A DNA stretch of 64,000 bases from Chamaelirium japonicum (Eukaryota > Streptophyta > Magnoliopsida > Liliales > Melanthiaceae): contig OX393549.1 of the NCBI GenBank assembly GCA_947650365.1, positions 91,619,033 through 91,683,032 on the forward strand, read 5' to 3'. This document shows, one piece after another, positions 1 to 10,235 of this stretch (positions within the stretch are counted from its first letter, which is position 1; each line of letters begins with the position of its first letter). A program made the position numbers and the translations under genes. The notes beneath the pieces were generated by a model. The model was not told where the DNA came from, made no database searches, and saw nothing but the letters and a program-made list of their open reading frames with translations.

Positions 1-361
1 CATACCTATTAAATAATTATCATTATACCTCTAGCCACAATTTACACCATAACCTGGGCAATCAAATTCACAATCAAGTTCTAATTGGGGCCATAGACTT
101 GTAACACTCCTATATACAACCCTATAGTAAACTATAAAGAAAATTAGTAGATAAATCTTAAACATATTAGATTAACATCAATTTTTCTATGATAATGATA
201 TTCATGAAGTTGTTGCAAACCATGAGACTCAAAGTATTTCTCAATTAAATTATCACTTGAACTCAGGTAGGCTGGGGATTCGATCCAAGATTTTCAGATA
301 TGTTACTAGAATTATGAGTGTTCCAACATAAATTACTGACATATGATATAAAAAACTTGAG
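1..361. other. AT-rich stretch, no gene seen
   Basis: AT-rich sequence with no coding signal or recognisable repeat. It is either interior of the CACTA element or older flanking DNA; the sequence does not decide. Confidence 0.4.
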
Positions 362-600
362 TTAACCGGGGGGAGGAGGAGGAGGAGGAGCTCATCGGCC
401 GGAGCCCACGAGGAGGAGGAGGAGCTCGCCGCCGGTCGATCGGTCGGCCGGAGGGACGCGAGGGAGGCCGAGGAGGGGGGAGGCCGGGGAGGGGGGAGGC
501 CGGGGAGGGGGGGAGGGAGGCCGGGGAGGGGGGGAGATTTAGAGAGAGAGAGAGAGAGAGGGGGGGGGGGGCGGGGAGAGGTTCAGATCGAAATAGAACA
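362..600. repeat. G-rich purine tract with short tandem units
   Basis: Strongly G/A-biased block. It begins with GGAGGA triplet repeats, continues with several near-identical AGGCCGGGGAGGGG units around 467-530, and ends in a short GA tract and a run of G near 541-573. Many closely spaced runs of three or more G mean it could form G-quadruplexes. It lies just inside the CACTA subterminal repeats. Confidence 0.7.
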
Positions 601-639
601 GAAGGGGGGGATCGCTGAAATTAATTTATCGCAGGCTTT

Positions 640-1440
640 TTACCGACGGAAAATTTTACTTCCGTCGGTAAAAATAACCTTTTTACCGACGACACAATAA
701 TATCCGTCGGTAAAAACCAACGACGAAACTCAGGGTTCCATTTCTTCCAGAGACTCGGTTTTTACCCTGAGTTTCGTCGTGACCTTTTTACCGACGGACA
801 TTTCATTTCTGTCGGTATAATGGCTTTATACCGACGGAAAAATAACTTCCGTCGGTAAAATGTCACGACGAAACTCAGAGTTCCATTTTTTCTAGAGACT
901 CGGTTTTTACCCTGAGTTTCGTCGTGACCTTTTTACCGACGGACATGTAATTTCCGTCGGCATAATATCTTTATCCCGACGGACAAATAACGTCCGTCGG
1001 TACAATATCACGATGAAACTCAGGGTTTCATTTTTTCCAGAGACCCGGTTTTTACCCTGAGTTTCGTCGTGACATATTACCGACGAACGTTATTTGTCCG
1101 TCGGTATAAAGATATTATGCCGACGGAAATTACATGTCCGTCGGTACAAGGTAATACGTTTTACCGACGAAAATATGTTCGTCGGTATAAAGTAACGTCG
1201 TGACTTTATACCGACAGACATTATTTTTCTGTCGGTATAAACTCATTTTACCGACGGAAATATATGTTCCGTCGGTATAAAAAATTATACCGACGGATTA
1301 TATATAACCGTCGGTAATAAATGTGCAAAAAAAATTAAAAAAATCGAAGTTATAATACCGACGGAAATTATTGTCACCGTCGGTAAAAAGTATATTATTA
1401 CCGACGGGAATGAAAATTTTCGTCGGTAAATAACCTATTT
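640..1440. repeat. CACTA subterminal repeat field with three hairpin units
   Basis: More than twenty degenerate copies of ACCGACGGA or its complement occur here, usually as facing pairs around 8-15 bp of AT-rich DNA. Superimposed are three copies of a roughly 145-bp unit, each containing a hairpin whose arms read ACGACGAAACTCAGGGT and its complement (about 720-780, 863-928 and 1009-1073). The field matches the known architecture of CACTA transposase-binding ends, but the larger hairpin unit is unusually regular. Confidence 0.75.
931..1152. repeat. Large palindrome centred on the third hairpin
   Basis: The sequence from about 931 to 1010 recurs in reverse complement at about 1072-1152, with only scattered differences. 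The two copies flank the hairpin at 1009-1073, giving a palindrome of about 220 bp. Confidence 0.65.
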
Positions 1441-1449
1441 CTTGTAGTG

Positions 1450-3440
1450 CCAATTCGGACAATGTCAAAGGGAAAATCGGCCGGTCTAATGCTTTTGGCC
1501 CTCTGCACTATTTGTATGGTTGGATTGTCCTTCACTTCCCGAAAGGGGCTTTCGCCAGACGTGGGCATCCAGCCGTTCTTGCTGGGCATAAGAGGAATCT
1601 TGAATGCCTTCATTAGTTGGGAGCGCCCGAAGGAATGTGCTTGAACTCTTTTATGGAAGATGGGAGGCACAAACTTTGAATTCACGTCGGAGCATTCAAT
1701 GTTGCCTTTAGAGAGGTCGACGGTCCATGACAACGAGGAGCTTTTGAATGGCTTTGTTCTGGAATATGGTCAGCTGCCACCCTGGTTACTTGGTTTGGTG
1801 CCGAGGAGATATAGTGGAGGTGGAACAATACTCCCCTCACCGTTTTGCCCGTCAGTAGGGATTTCGGCAGGAGGTACCTAGTATGCCATAGCGACTGCAG
1901 GGACGTATCAGCCCACATGAGGGTTATCGCCTCTATGCTTCTCTTCACGCTCGGCTGACTAGCGGTATCTTCTTTTTTGGGACCAAGTTGGGGTCTCGGG
2001 TTGCCGCGACTCCAGGTTACTGCAAGTTGATCAAAGAGCGAGTATTCCCGTTACTTGCGAGTCTTCCGGTTGATGTCCTGGTGAGTAGCGAGTTCAAGGG
2101 CTTTAGCTTTGATCCTTCCGCGGGATTGGATGATCGTCACCTCCAGTTGGGGATTCAGAAGACCAAGAAGAGTTGCAGTCATCTCTCCAGTGCCCATCAG
2201 GTTCCCTCTTCGACTCCCGTGTTAGAAGCCGACCTTGCGAATGCCCCCGGGCCGTCCATTCTTCAGAAGACAACTATTGAGAGTGTCCCACCCAAGAGAG
2301 GAAAGTTGTGCATTCCACGTGGGGTGATTCGAGGGTACCTTGTCCGGTCGAGGATGTCGAGGAGCCCTACCTTTTAGGAGATAAGGTGATCCCTCCGTCT
2401 GGGGTAGCTCTGTCCGATCTTGCAGGTACGCACAAAGTTTTTCTCGTTTTGCTTCTTCTTTGATTTCTGGGGGTTCCATTATGTTGAGAAACGTGTTTCT
2501 ATTGGGCAGACTCCGTCGTAGTAGTGGAGTGTGAGGCAAACTCTTTGAAAGCATCTCACGGGCATTTGCCTACTGGGGCCACACAGGAATTGCCCGGGAA
2601 GTACGGGCTAGATGTTCCTCTGGATGATCTGGACCTTCTCAGGCTCTGCGGGGATAATTTTTCCAATGGCGATATAGATTTGGATGATATCGATGTCGAG
2701 GCTTTGTCTTTTCACAAGGAGGCTAAAGTTTCGAGTGTCGGCAAGCGGGATTCCCTGATTGCCGTCTTCTCGGACTTGGTGGAGAAGACTGTAGGTGCGG
2801 CAGTGGCGATGGTACCCCTGGTTTTGCTGACCTCGTTGGCAAAGGCAGCTCCCGTGGCAGCCGCAGTGGAGAGGAAAGTTTTGCCTACGTACTCGGAGGT
2901 GCCCCATCCGAGTTTGAGATCGAAGAGCAGAGTTTCAGAGTTCTTTCTTGCAAGTTGTTGACAGTATATCCGGTCGACGCTTGAGTCCTTTCAGGACGAG
3001 AGCTTTGGCACTCTCCAAGACTGGTGGTCTGCTGACGGTACTGAGTTTTGGTTTTGCCACGTAGATGAACTTACTCTCATGACTGGCAGCGAAGCTTATC
3101 GTTCCTGACGGGCTTTATTGGAGGGGAGTACTTCTGAGTTGGCGGCCGCCGAGGAGAGTTTATGTTAGTCGGAGCGTCAGCTCGCAGAGGCTACCTCTAG
3201 TCTAACGAAGACGCAGAAGAAGGTAAAGTCGGTGCGAGTCTCTCTTCGGGAGGCAGAATCTCGTTTGGCACGAGCCGAGGCTACAGAGAGAGCTTTAAGG
3301 GCGAGCTTCTTGAAGCAGCAATCGGATTTGTCGGCCCGCTGTGATCTTTTGGCCACACGTCCTTTGGAGCTGCAACGAGTAGAGGCTACTAGAGAGGAGC
3401 TACTACGCCGCCTTCGAGCTTTGGATACTTTCTTCTAGTT
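1450..3440 (+). pseudogene. Antisense extra reading region of the Tat-like element
   Basis: Several plus-strand reading segments (for example 1988-2377, 2524-2961 and 3232-3438) lie next to the integrase end of the retroelement but run the other way. The last is rich in Glu, Arg, Leu and Ala and looks like coiled coil. Tat-lineage plant elements are known to carry extra antisense frames here, some related to the plant mobile domain. The loose resemblance here suggests that type, but assignment is by position more than by motif. It is a fossil part of the retroelement, not a host gene. Confidence 0.45.
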
Positions 3441-3633
3441 ACTTCTTGTCTTGTCATTTCATTTTATAATCTCTCTTTTGAACTTACACCATGTGTCGTC
3501 TTCCCTCGAATATCTAATAATATCATCATGTTTCCCAAATCATTTGTTGGTTTTTCTTTTTGTCGGACTGAACCTGAAGTGACTTTTCAGGCTGCCTACG
3601 TACCCCCCTGAGGGGGATCAAGTCACACATAGT

Positions 3634-4690
3634 TCACATTTTTTTTTCCAATGAGTGTGGACTTGCTTTAGGCGTAGTACCTTTTGAGATACTTGTCGTT
3701 GATGGGTCGAGTGTGAGCCCTTCTGGCGTGGTGAGGAGGTATGTGCCGTTGGAATAGACTTCTTTGACGATGTGCGGTCCATCCCATTTGACGTTGAACT
3801 TCTTCCCTCCTCGATGCGAGAGAATGATGGGGAGTTTGACCGCCAGCACCAGTTCTCCTGTTTGGAAGGATCGAGGGCGAATCTTCTTATTGAAGGTGCG
3901 AGTCAATCTAGCCTGATAACACTCCAAACATTGATGAGCTTCGAGGCACCTTTTATCTAGTGACTCCAATTCTACTAGGCGGAGCTGGGCGTTGTCGTTG
4001 CTGGTGAGGCCTGCTTGAATATTGCTATTCTGAGCCATGGGATCTGGAGCTCGAGTGGAAGAACGATTTCTACCCCATAGACGAGGGAGTACGAAGTTGC
4101 TTTGTGTTGGAGTGTGAAATAATGTTCGGTAGGCCCATAGTGCTTCGCCCATATGTTCGTGCTAGTCCTTCTTTGTCTTCGAGATGATTTTCTCCAGAAG
4201 TTTGTAAAGAGTCTTGTTGAAGGCTTTTGCTAGGTCATTGGCCGGAGCATTGTACATTATTGAGCAATTCTGTTTAATATCGTACTTGGCGCAGAACTGA
4301 CTGACAGCAGTATTTTTGAATTGCTTTCCGTTGTCCGTTATGATATAGCGAGGGATTCCGTATCGAAAAATGATGTCATTCTGAATGAAGCTAATGATGG
4401 AGTGTCTTGTAACTTTCTGTAGAGGTATTGCTTCAGCCCATTTGAAGAAGTAGTCCGTTACTGCTAGGATGTAAAGATATTGTTTGGATGATTTGGGCAG
4501 GGGACCGACGATATCGAGTCCACATCCGTCAAAAGACCACGGCGCGATTGTTGGGTGCAAAGGATCTGGCGGTTGACGGATGTAGTCACCGTGTAGCTGG
4601 CAAGCGTGACATTTCTTTGCGAACTCCATGCAGTCTTCAATCATGGTGGGTCAGTAATAGCCTATTCTCCTGACGCGAAAGTAGAGCTTC
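3634..4690 (-). pseudogene. Integrase core and C-terminal region of the Tat-like element
   Basis: Minus-strand translation shows an rve integrase core (WSFDGCGLDIVGPLP, YGIPRYIITDNGKQF) and a C-terminal region with GGKKFNVKWDGPHIV, the chromodomain-less tail common in plant Ty3/gypsy integrases. The zinc-finger side of integrase continues at about 7499-7700, on the far side of the inserted solo LTR. Part of a broken element. Confidence 0.8.
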
Positions 4691-4709
4691 GGACCGGACT
4701 GGTGCGAGC

Positions 4710-7493
4710 TGTTGAGCGTCTATTTGGTGCAAATTATCCTTTCTTTTTCATGCACATATCGCCACTTTGCTATGTAAAACTTTCATAATACACGTAAACT
4801 GCATGAGTTTCTTTGTACCACGATATAGTAGACTCTCATACGAACCCAACGGCATATTGGTTCGCTCTCATACATTGCATGCATGAAAAATATGGATCCC
4901 GATAGTCCAAATTATCCTTTTATCGATAATCGTGTTTGAATCTGATAAGCGTCATTTCATGTGTGTTTTTCTGGGAATTGATCCGGTCTTCGATGTAGTC
5001 AGCTCAAGGACTTCATGACCAAGCCGTGGATATTCTCACAGCGATTTGAAAGAGGCTTTACAACCTGTTCGAAGGCCCTTCTGACGAAGGATGCAGAAAA
5101 GAGCAGTTGTTTGAGTCTGGCGATCCGACGTCACCAGCTCAACATATTTCTGGCTTCGGATCACTAAAGGACTATGCAAATACCAAGGACTTGATGAGTT
5201 CGAACAGCTCGGATGGTTACCTAAGCCTATCGTGTTCTTTTCTTTCAATCTTTCTCTAATTCCTTTAACTGATCCTCCCCTTTCTATGCCTCACAAGACC
5301 ATAGTCGTCCATTTCCTCGAAATCCCTCGTGATAAATACCATGTGATATCCATCATGCTTGCATGCATGCACGTACCCTCATTCCACCTGTACATGCACC
5401 TGATCCCCTCGCTGAGCCAAGCCTATGTACAGTCGTGCATCTAATTTACATACAACCCATGCATGCATGCATGTATTATCACAGCCATCTGGGATTCCTA
5501 CCCGATTCTCTCTATAGATCTAAATCCGGATCCCAGCTCTCTTTTCTCAAAATCAATCACAGTCGTCCCTCTCTCTTCTCTAGACTAATCACAGTCGTCC
5601 GTTGCAAACCCATCAATGCATGCACCCAATCACGGCCGCCCAAGCCTCGTCCCGACCGTCCAAACCCGGCTGTACCTATCCCTTCCATGCACATTCATGC
5701 ATGCATGAATGTGCCATGTTAAAAACCAGGCATTCGATCACAGTCGTCCAGTCCTCTCTTTCCATATCTCTCATTGTTTTTTTTCTCTTATCTTTCTCTA
5801 ATCCCAGCTGTCCAAGCCCATATAGTCGTCCGATACACCCACTCTCTCTCTCCCGTTTCTTTCTCTCCTTTCTCTCTCCGTAAACCTCCGCCTGGAATTC
5901 ACTCTCTCTATCTCTTTACCGTCTCTCTCTATCCCCCATTAATCACAGCAGTCCGATTTAACAACCCATGCATGCAGCCCCTTAAATCTCGATCGGTCCC
6001 AGCTGTACCCGATCGCCCTGCACCCATACGTTCTCTCTCTAAATCTCCAACCGATCTTCTCTCCCTCTCTAGCTAAAAACCTGATCCGATCACAGCCATC
6101 GCTTCAGTCCCCATTACGACCAATCCTGATTTCTCTGTCTATTTCCGAATCACAACCGTCCATTTTACCTGAGCCATGCACGTCCCCTCTCCGAAACCCT
6201 CTCTCTCTTGAACTCTCTCTCTATCTCTATCTCTTCTCTTCCCTATCTGGCCATCCCGTCCGTGTACCCATTCCCGTCCGCAGCCACGCAATAACCCGGG
6301 GCATCTCTATACATTTTCTCTCTAAAACAACCAACCTCTCTGTCCTATATAGGGGGGGATCCGAAACACCAAAGAGGGGGCAGCTTTGGACGACCGAACC
6401 ATCATCACCCACCTTTGCCATTTCCCACCTACGAAAAAAACACCCTAGCTCTCACCACAGAACACCATCCATCATCTTCCACATCCACCGGCCACCACCT
6501 TCCTTCAACCCATCATCAACATCATCATCTAGCTCCCTTCCCGCTACCATCCTCAACCGATCATCATTCACACAACCATCACCTCCAAAAACCCTAAACC
6601 TTCACATTCCGTCATCCATCGTATGAGCCATCGTACCATCGTCAACGACGTGCCGCAGCCGAGTCGAAGTGAAGGAACATCGATCGGAGAGGAGGACAAC
6701 GAAGATCAAAAGCATACTTCTATAATGATTTGTATCTTGTTCTTCCCATCTCTTACTTTTGATGTAGTGTGAACCATGATGAACTAAACACATTGCTAAG
6801 GCTTAGACGAAACCCCGGTTATAAATAATTATTAGGTTTATTTATATTGTCTATGCCATGTTCTTTAGTTTAAATATATGATTTAATTATCGGATTATTA
6901 CGATGGAAGTCTCTCACATAGTATGTCATGCATCATTTGTCGTTATGATGAATCATCGTATTAATCAATGCATGTTATTTAACAAAAATTTAGAATCTTG
7001 ATTAGTTGTGCTTTAGTTAGACATCTAATGCTCTGTTCTAATACATCTTTGTATGAGAATTGAATCATACATATGTCTTCAATCTAATTAAGAGTGTAAC
7101 AATTATATTTTCGAGTCGAGCACGGGATTTGTATTCCCGCATGCTACTCGTTCGCATAGATAAATCTAAATAAACCTAGTAACTACAAATAACCGAGGTG
7201 GATTCGACCGCCTTAGTACCTTCTCCACTTGGAACTCGACTTACCGTAACTTGTTTTTCTTCCTTTAATCAATTTGCTTTTAATCTCAAAACAAATCAAC
7301 TCTAATTAAAACTATCTTTTAAAGTAACTTAGGTAAATAATTAATAACCATAGATTAGATTGCTCCCCTCATTAGCAATCCCTGTGATATCGACCTCGTA
7401 ATATGCACCGCTCCTACAAGCGATTCGTGCACTTGCGAGTTATAATTTAAATCAAATTAACCCCTTAATTTAGGATTAGTTTAGATCGCATCA
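4710..7493 (+). mobile_element. Solo LTR, 2.8 kb, probable Ty3/gypsy family
   Basis: The segment starts TGTTGAGCG and ends GATCGCATCA, and is flanked by a perfect 5-bp target duplication CGAGC (4705-4709 and 7494-7498). It splits the integrase region of the Tat-like element. The last 120 bp (CCTGTGATATCGACCTCG, GTGCACTTGCGAGTT, ending GCATCA) resemble the 3' ends of long plant Ty3/gypsy LTRs, which sets the orientation. A TATA-like CCTATATAGG lies near 6346. No internal retroelement domain is visible between the duplications, so this is best read as a solo LTR left by LTR-LTR recombination. Confidence 0.8.
5300..6165 (+). promoter_or_regulatory. Repeated motif field upstream of the solo-LTR TATA box
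   Basis: About a dozen degenerate copies of RATCACAGYCGTCC are spread over this stretch (for example near 5560, 5588, 5736, 5941 and 6149), separated by CT-rich spacers. CATGCATG-type RY motifs recur near 5362, 5460, 5698 and 5968, including a perfect 22-bp palindrome at 5691-5712. RY motifs are known binding sites of plant B3-domain factors. A regulatory role in this LTR is inference. Confidence 0.5.
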
Positions 7494-7498
7494 CGAGC

Positions 7499-8760
7499 CA
7501 CAGATTTCGGCGTGTACTTCTTCCAGTACTGCTTCTGCTTCTCCTTTTGCGAGGCACCTCAGGAGCGTACCATCGTAACTTCGACGGTACAACTCATTAT
7601 TAAAGTGGGAGAACTTCAGAGACCGTCGGCGAATGTCGATTTTGCGCTTTGGATCATCGAGGAGCTTACCACGGACGAGATAATCCACGAAGGGTTGCCT
7701 TCAGTCTTGATCTTCAATTTTGAGGACGTGCACTGCGTTGGCTTGAACTGGAATCCCGACAGGGCTGTCTTCTTTGGTGATCACTGTTCTTATGCAGACA
7801 GGGACGATGAGCTGATATTCTTCTGAAAACGGGAGTATAGCCACCAAGTTTGCCAGCGCATCGGCCTGCTAGTTGAGGTTCCTGGGGACATGCTGAATAG
7901 AAGCATCCTCGAGTTTGCTGAAGAGTTCCAAAGCTTATGCATGCAGTGGCGTAAGGTTTTCCTTGTTGACCTCGTATGCTCCTAAGACTTGCTGGATGAC
8001 GAGCTGGGAGTCGCCGAAGATCTTGAGTCCTTGACGTTCTATATCGTTGGCGAGTTCGAGGTCGATGAGTAGAGCTTGATATTCCACCACGTTGTTAGAG
8101 CACGGTTCTGATAGTAGAAACAAGAAGGGGAGTATCTCATCGTTTGGAGTGACAAAGATAATCCCGGCTCCTGCTATTGTCTTGCCGCGCTATCAAAGAA
8201 CATCTTCCAGGAAGGGGTGACGTCGATGGAGAATACTTCTTCATCTGGGAGATCTTTTGATAGTTCCTATCCTGCCAGGAGAGGATATTCTGCAAGAAAA
8301 TCCACGAGAGCATGCCCTTTGACTGCCTTCTGTGGCACGAAGGTGATGTAAAACTTGAGGAGTAGTATCGCCTACTTCGTTAGATGTCCGTAGAGCACTG
8401 GTATTGACATGATGTATTTGAGGGGGTCGGCTTTCGAGATGAGTCGGACGGTGTGAGCCAGTATATAGTGTCGCGGCTTCTTTGTAGCGAAGATGAGTGC
8501 CAGTCAGACCTTCTCGATCGGGGAGTACTTTAGCTCGATCCGTCCATGAAAGTTAGCACTTCGTGGCCTGTCGTTGCGTCCACCATTAGCTCCGTGATTG
8601 GCAACGGAAAGTTGTCCTTTGGACATGCGTTGTTCAAGTCTCTAAAATCTACGCACACTCGGATTTGACCATTCTTCTTTTTGACTGGAACGACACTGGA
8701 GATTCATGTCGGGTACTTGACCACTCAGATAAAGCCGGCTTCAATTAGCTTGTTTACTTC
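7499..8760 (-). pseudogene. RNase H and reverse transcriptase region of the Tat-like element
   Basis: Minus-strand translation shows an RNase H-like segment near 7.9-8.2 kb (VEYQALLIDLELA, IFGDSQLVIQQV). A reverse transcriptase segment near 8.5-8.7 kb carries CVDFRDLNNACPKDNFPLP, the Ty3/gypsy RT signature. The part nearest 7.5-7.7 kb is the start of the integrase side. Fossil, broken. Confidence 0.75.
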
Positions 8761-9514
8761 GCCTTCTATTTGGGGTACCAGTTTCGGCCAGTAGTGTCTT
8801 TGTTCTTGCTTGATGGCGTTGGCTCCGTGTTTGACGCTGAGCTGGTGCACTGCAATTTTAGGATCGAGACCCGGTATCTCCTTGTAGAACCATGCAAAGA
8901 CGTCTCTATACTATCGGAGCAGTTTGATGTATGCAGTTTCTTCTTCTTCAGGTGTCAAGAGTGTGCTGACGAATGTAGGTCGAGGCTCCGTTTCTGTGCC
9001 CAAGTTTATTTCCTTCAAGTCATCAACGGTGAACTGCCCCCCTTCTTCGAGGACCGGCGGGGCTTCTTACAACTCGTCGTCCGAAGTAGAAGTATCACCG
9101 TTGTTTGATTCGATAATGGTGATATGATTGACGGCCGCCATGGGTGGGTGGGCAGGTGTTGAAACGGCGTTTCTAACTGGCATTCCCAAACGGTCGAACA
9201 CTGACTTCTTCTTTGCTTGTTTGATTGGCCGAGCCTTTCGAATACGGATGTATACTTTGAATTTGATTGGCTTTGACCGCTTCTCTTTCGCTTCTGGAGT
9301 ATGGCCCGATATTAGGCTCATCGCCTTCTTCCTTTAACTAACTTGCCATTGGGACGACCGGCATAGGTGGAGCGTGCATCGGAGATTGTCGATCTTTCAG
9401 CTGCTTCATCTACCATCTTCGCCCCAATATAGTTAGAGGTGAAGGTCTTCTTAGTTGCAATCTTGACGACTGTAACATCCACCCCAAACGCACAAGATAT
9501 TGTTCGCTTTGCCC

Positions 9515-9620
9515 GTGCCCGCACGAGAACTTTCCAGGGTGGTCACCCATCTTGGTACTACTCTCGCCCGAGCACGCTTAACTACGGAGTTCTTACAAAA
9601 TCTATAGCGGCGCACGGTTT
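9515..9620 (-). other. 5S rRNA-derived block in Cassandra copy 1, left LTR
   Basis: The minus strand shows the conserved 5S sequence AAGCGTGCTCGGGCGAGAGT and GGATGGGTGACC-like segments, which cover the internal RNA polymerase III control region. It is a piece of a Cassandra LTR, not a ribosomal gene. Confidence 0.85.
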
Positions 9621-9942
9621 TAAAATGCGTCTTCTATGTTTGGGAGGGGAAATTATATAAGTAGCTCAGGATCTCCTTCTCTCGAAGCGATGTGAGGCTA
9701 ACTCATGGCCTTGTACACCTTACCTCACCTCACATCACCTCACCTCATCTATCTTGGCATTCCCGCCTCAGGAGTCTTGGCTCTTGGCTATTGGCCTATT
9801 GGATCTTGGTCGTCACAATCCACCCCCCTTAGGGCTATACGTCCTCGTATAGGGTTAGACCCCCCCCATTGCGAGGAGAACCGACTCTGATACCATTTTG
9901 TAACATCCGTCCCAAACACACAAGATACTGTTCGCTTTGCCC

Positions 9943-10048
9943 GTGCCTGCACGAGGACTTCCCAGGGTGGTCACCCATCCTGGTACTACTCTCGCCCGAG
10001 CACGCTTAACTACAGAGTTTTTACAAAATCCATAGTAGCGCACGGTTT
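9943..10048 (-). other. 5S rRNA-derived block in Cassandra copy 1, right LTR
   Basis: Same 5S-like block as in the partner LTR, on the minus strand, including AAGCGTGCTCGGGCGAGAGT and the GGATGGGTGACCACC segment. It is embedded in the Cassandra LTR. Confidence 0.85.
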
Positions 10049-10235
10049 TAAAACGCGTCTTCTATGTTTGGGAGGGGAAATTATATAAGTAGCTCAAGAT
10101 CTCCTTCTCTCCAGGCGATGTGAGGCTAACTCATGGCCTTGTACACCTTACCTCACCTCATCCATCTTGGCATTCCCGCCTCAGGAGTCTTGGCTCTTAG
10201 CTATTGGCCTATTGGATCTTGGTCGTCACAACGAC

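Larger units (their letters stand above)
1..1449. mobile_element. CACTA (En/Spm) transposon, right-hand end
   Basis: The segment stops at TTTCTTGTAGTG (1438-1449), the reverse complement of the CACTACAAGAAA terminus typical of plant CACTA elements. Inward of it lies about 800 bp packed with short motifs of the ACCGACGGA / TCCGTCGGT type in both orientations, the subterminal repeat pattern to which CACTA transposases of this superfamily bind. No matching left end is seen, so the element probably continues left of the window. No transposase coding is recognisable in the visible part. It abuts the antisense region of the Tat-like retroelement, so it most likely inserted there. The 3-bp target duplication cannot be tested because the other end is missing. 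Confidence 0.8.
9471..10230 (-). mobile_element. Cassandra TRIM element, complete, copy 1
   Basis: Two LTRs (9471-9817 and 9899-10230) both run TGTAACATCC to GGTCGTCACA and flank an 81-bp interior. The interior holds CTCTGATACCA (9885-9895), the complement of the initiator-Met tRNA primer site, and a polypurine tract on the minus strand (about 9819-9830). A perfect 5-bp target duplication ACGAC sits at 9466-9470 and 10231-10235. Each LTR carries a 5S rRNA-like block, the defining trait of Cassandra, a non-coding terminal-repeat element in miniature. The LTRs differ at roughly 6 percent of sites plus one small length change, so the insertion is moderately young. It lies inside the Tat-like element. 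Confidence 0.92.

Noticed and set aside
1447-3438. A cluster of small host genes on the plus strand
   Set aside because: Frames are interrupted, lie collinear with the integrase end of a retroelement, and fit the known antisense region of Tat-like elements.
6415-6597. His/Pro/Ser-rich 60-residue protein
   Set aside because: Lies inside the solo LTR just after its TATA box; low-complexity composition explains the open frame.
9515-10048. 5S ribosomal RNA genes
   Set aside because: The 5S-like blocks are incomplete and sit inside matched LTRs with primer site and target duplication, so they belong to Cassandra elements.
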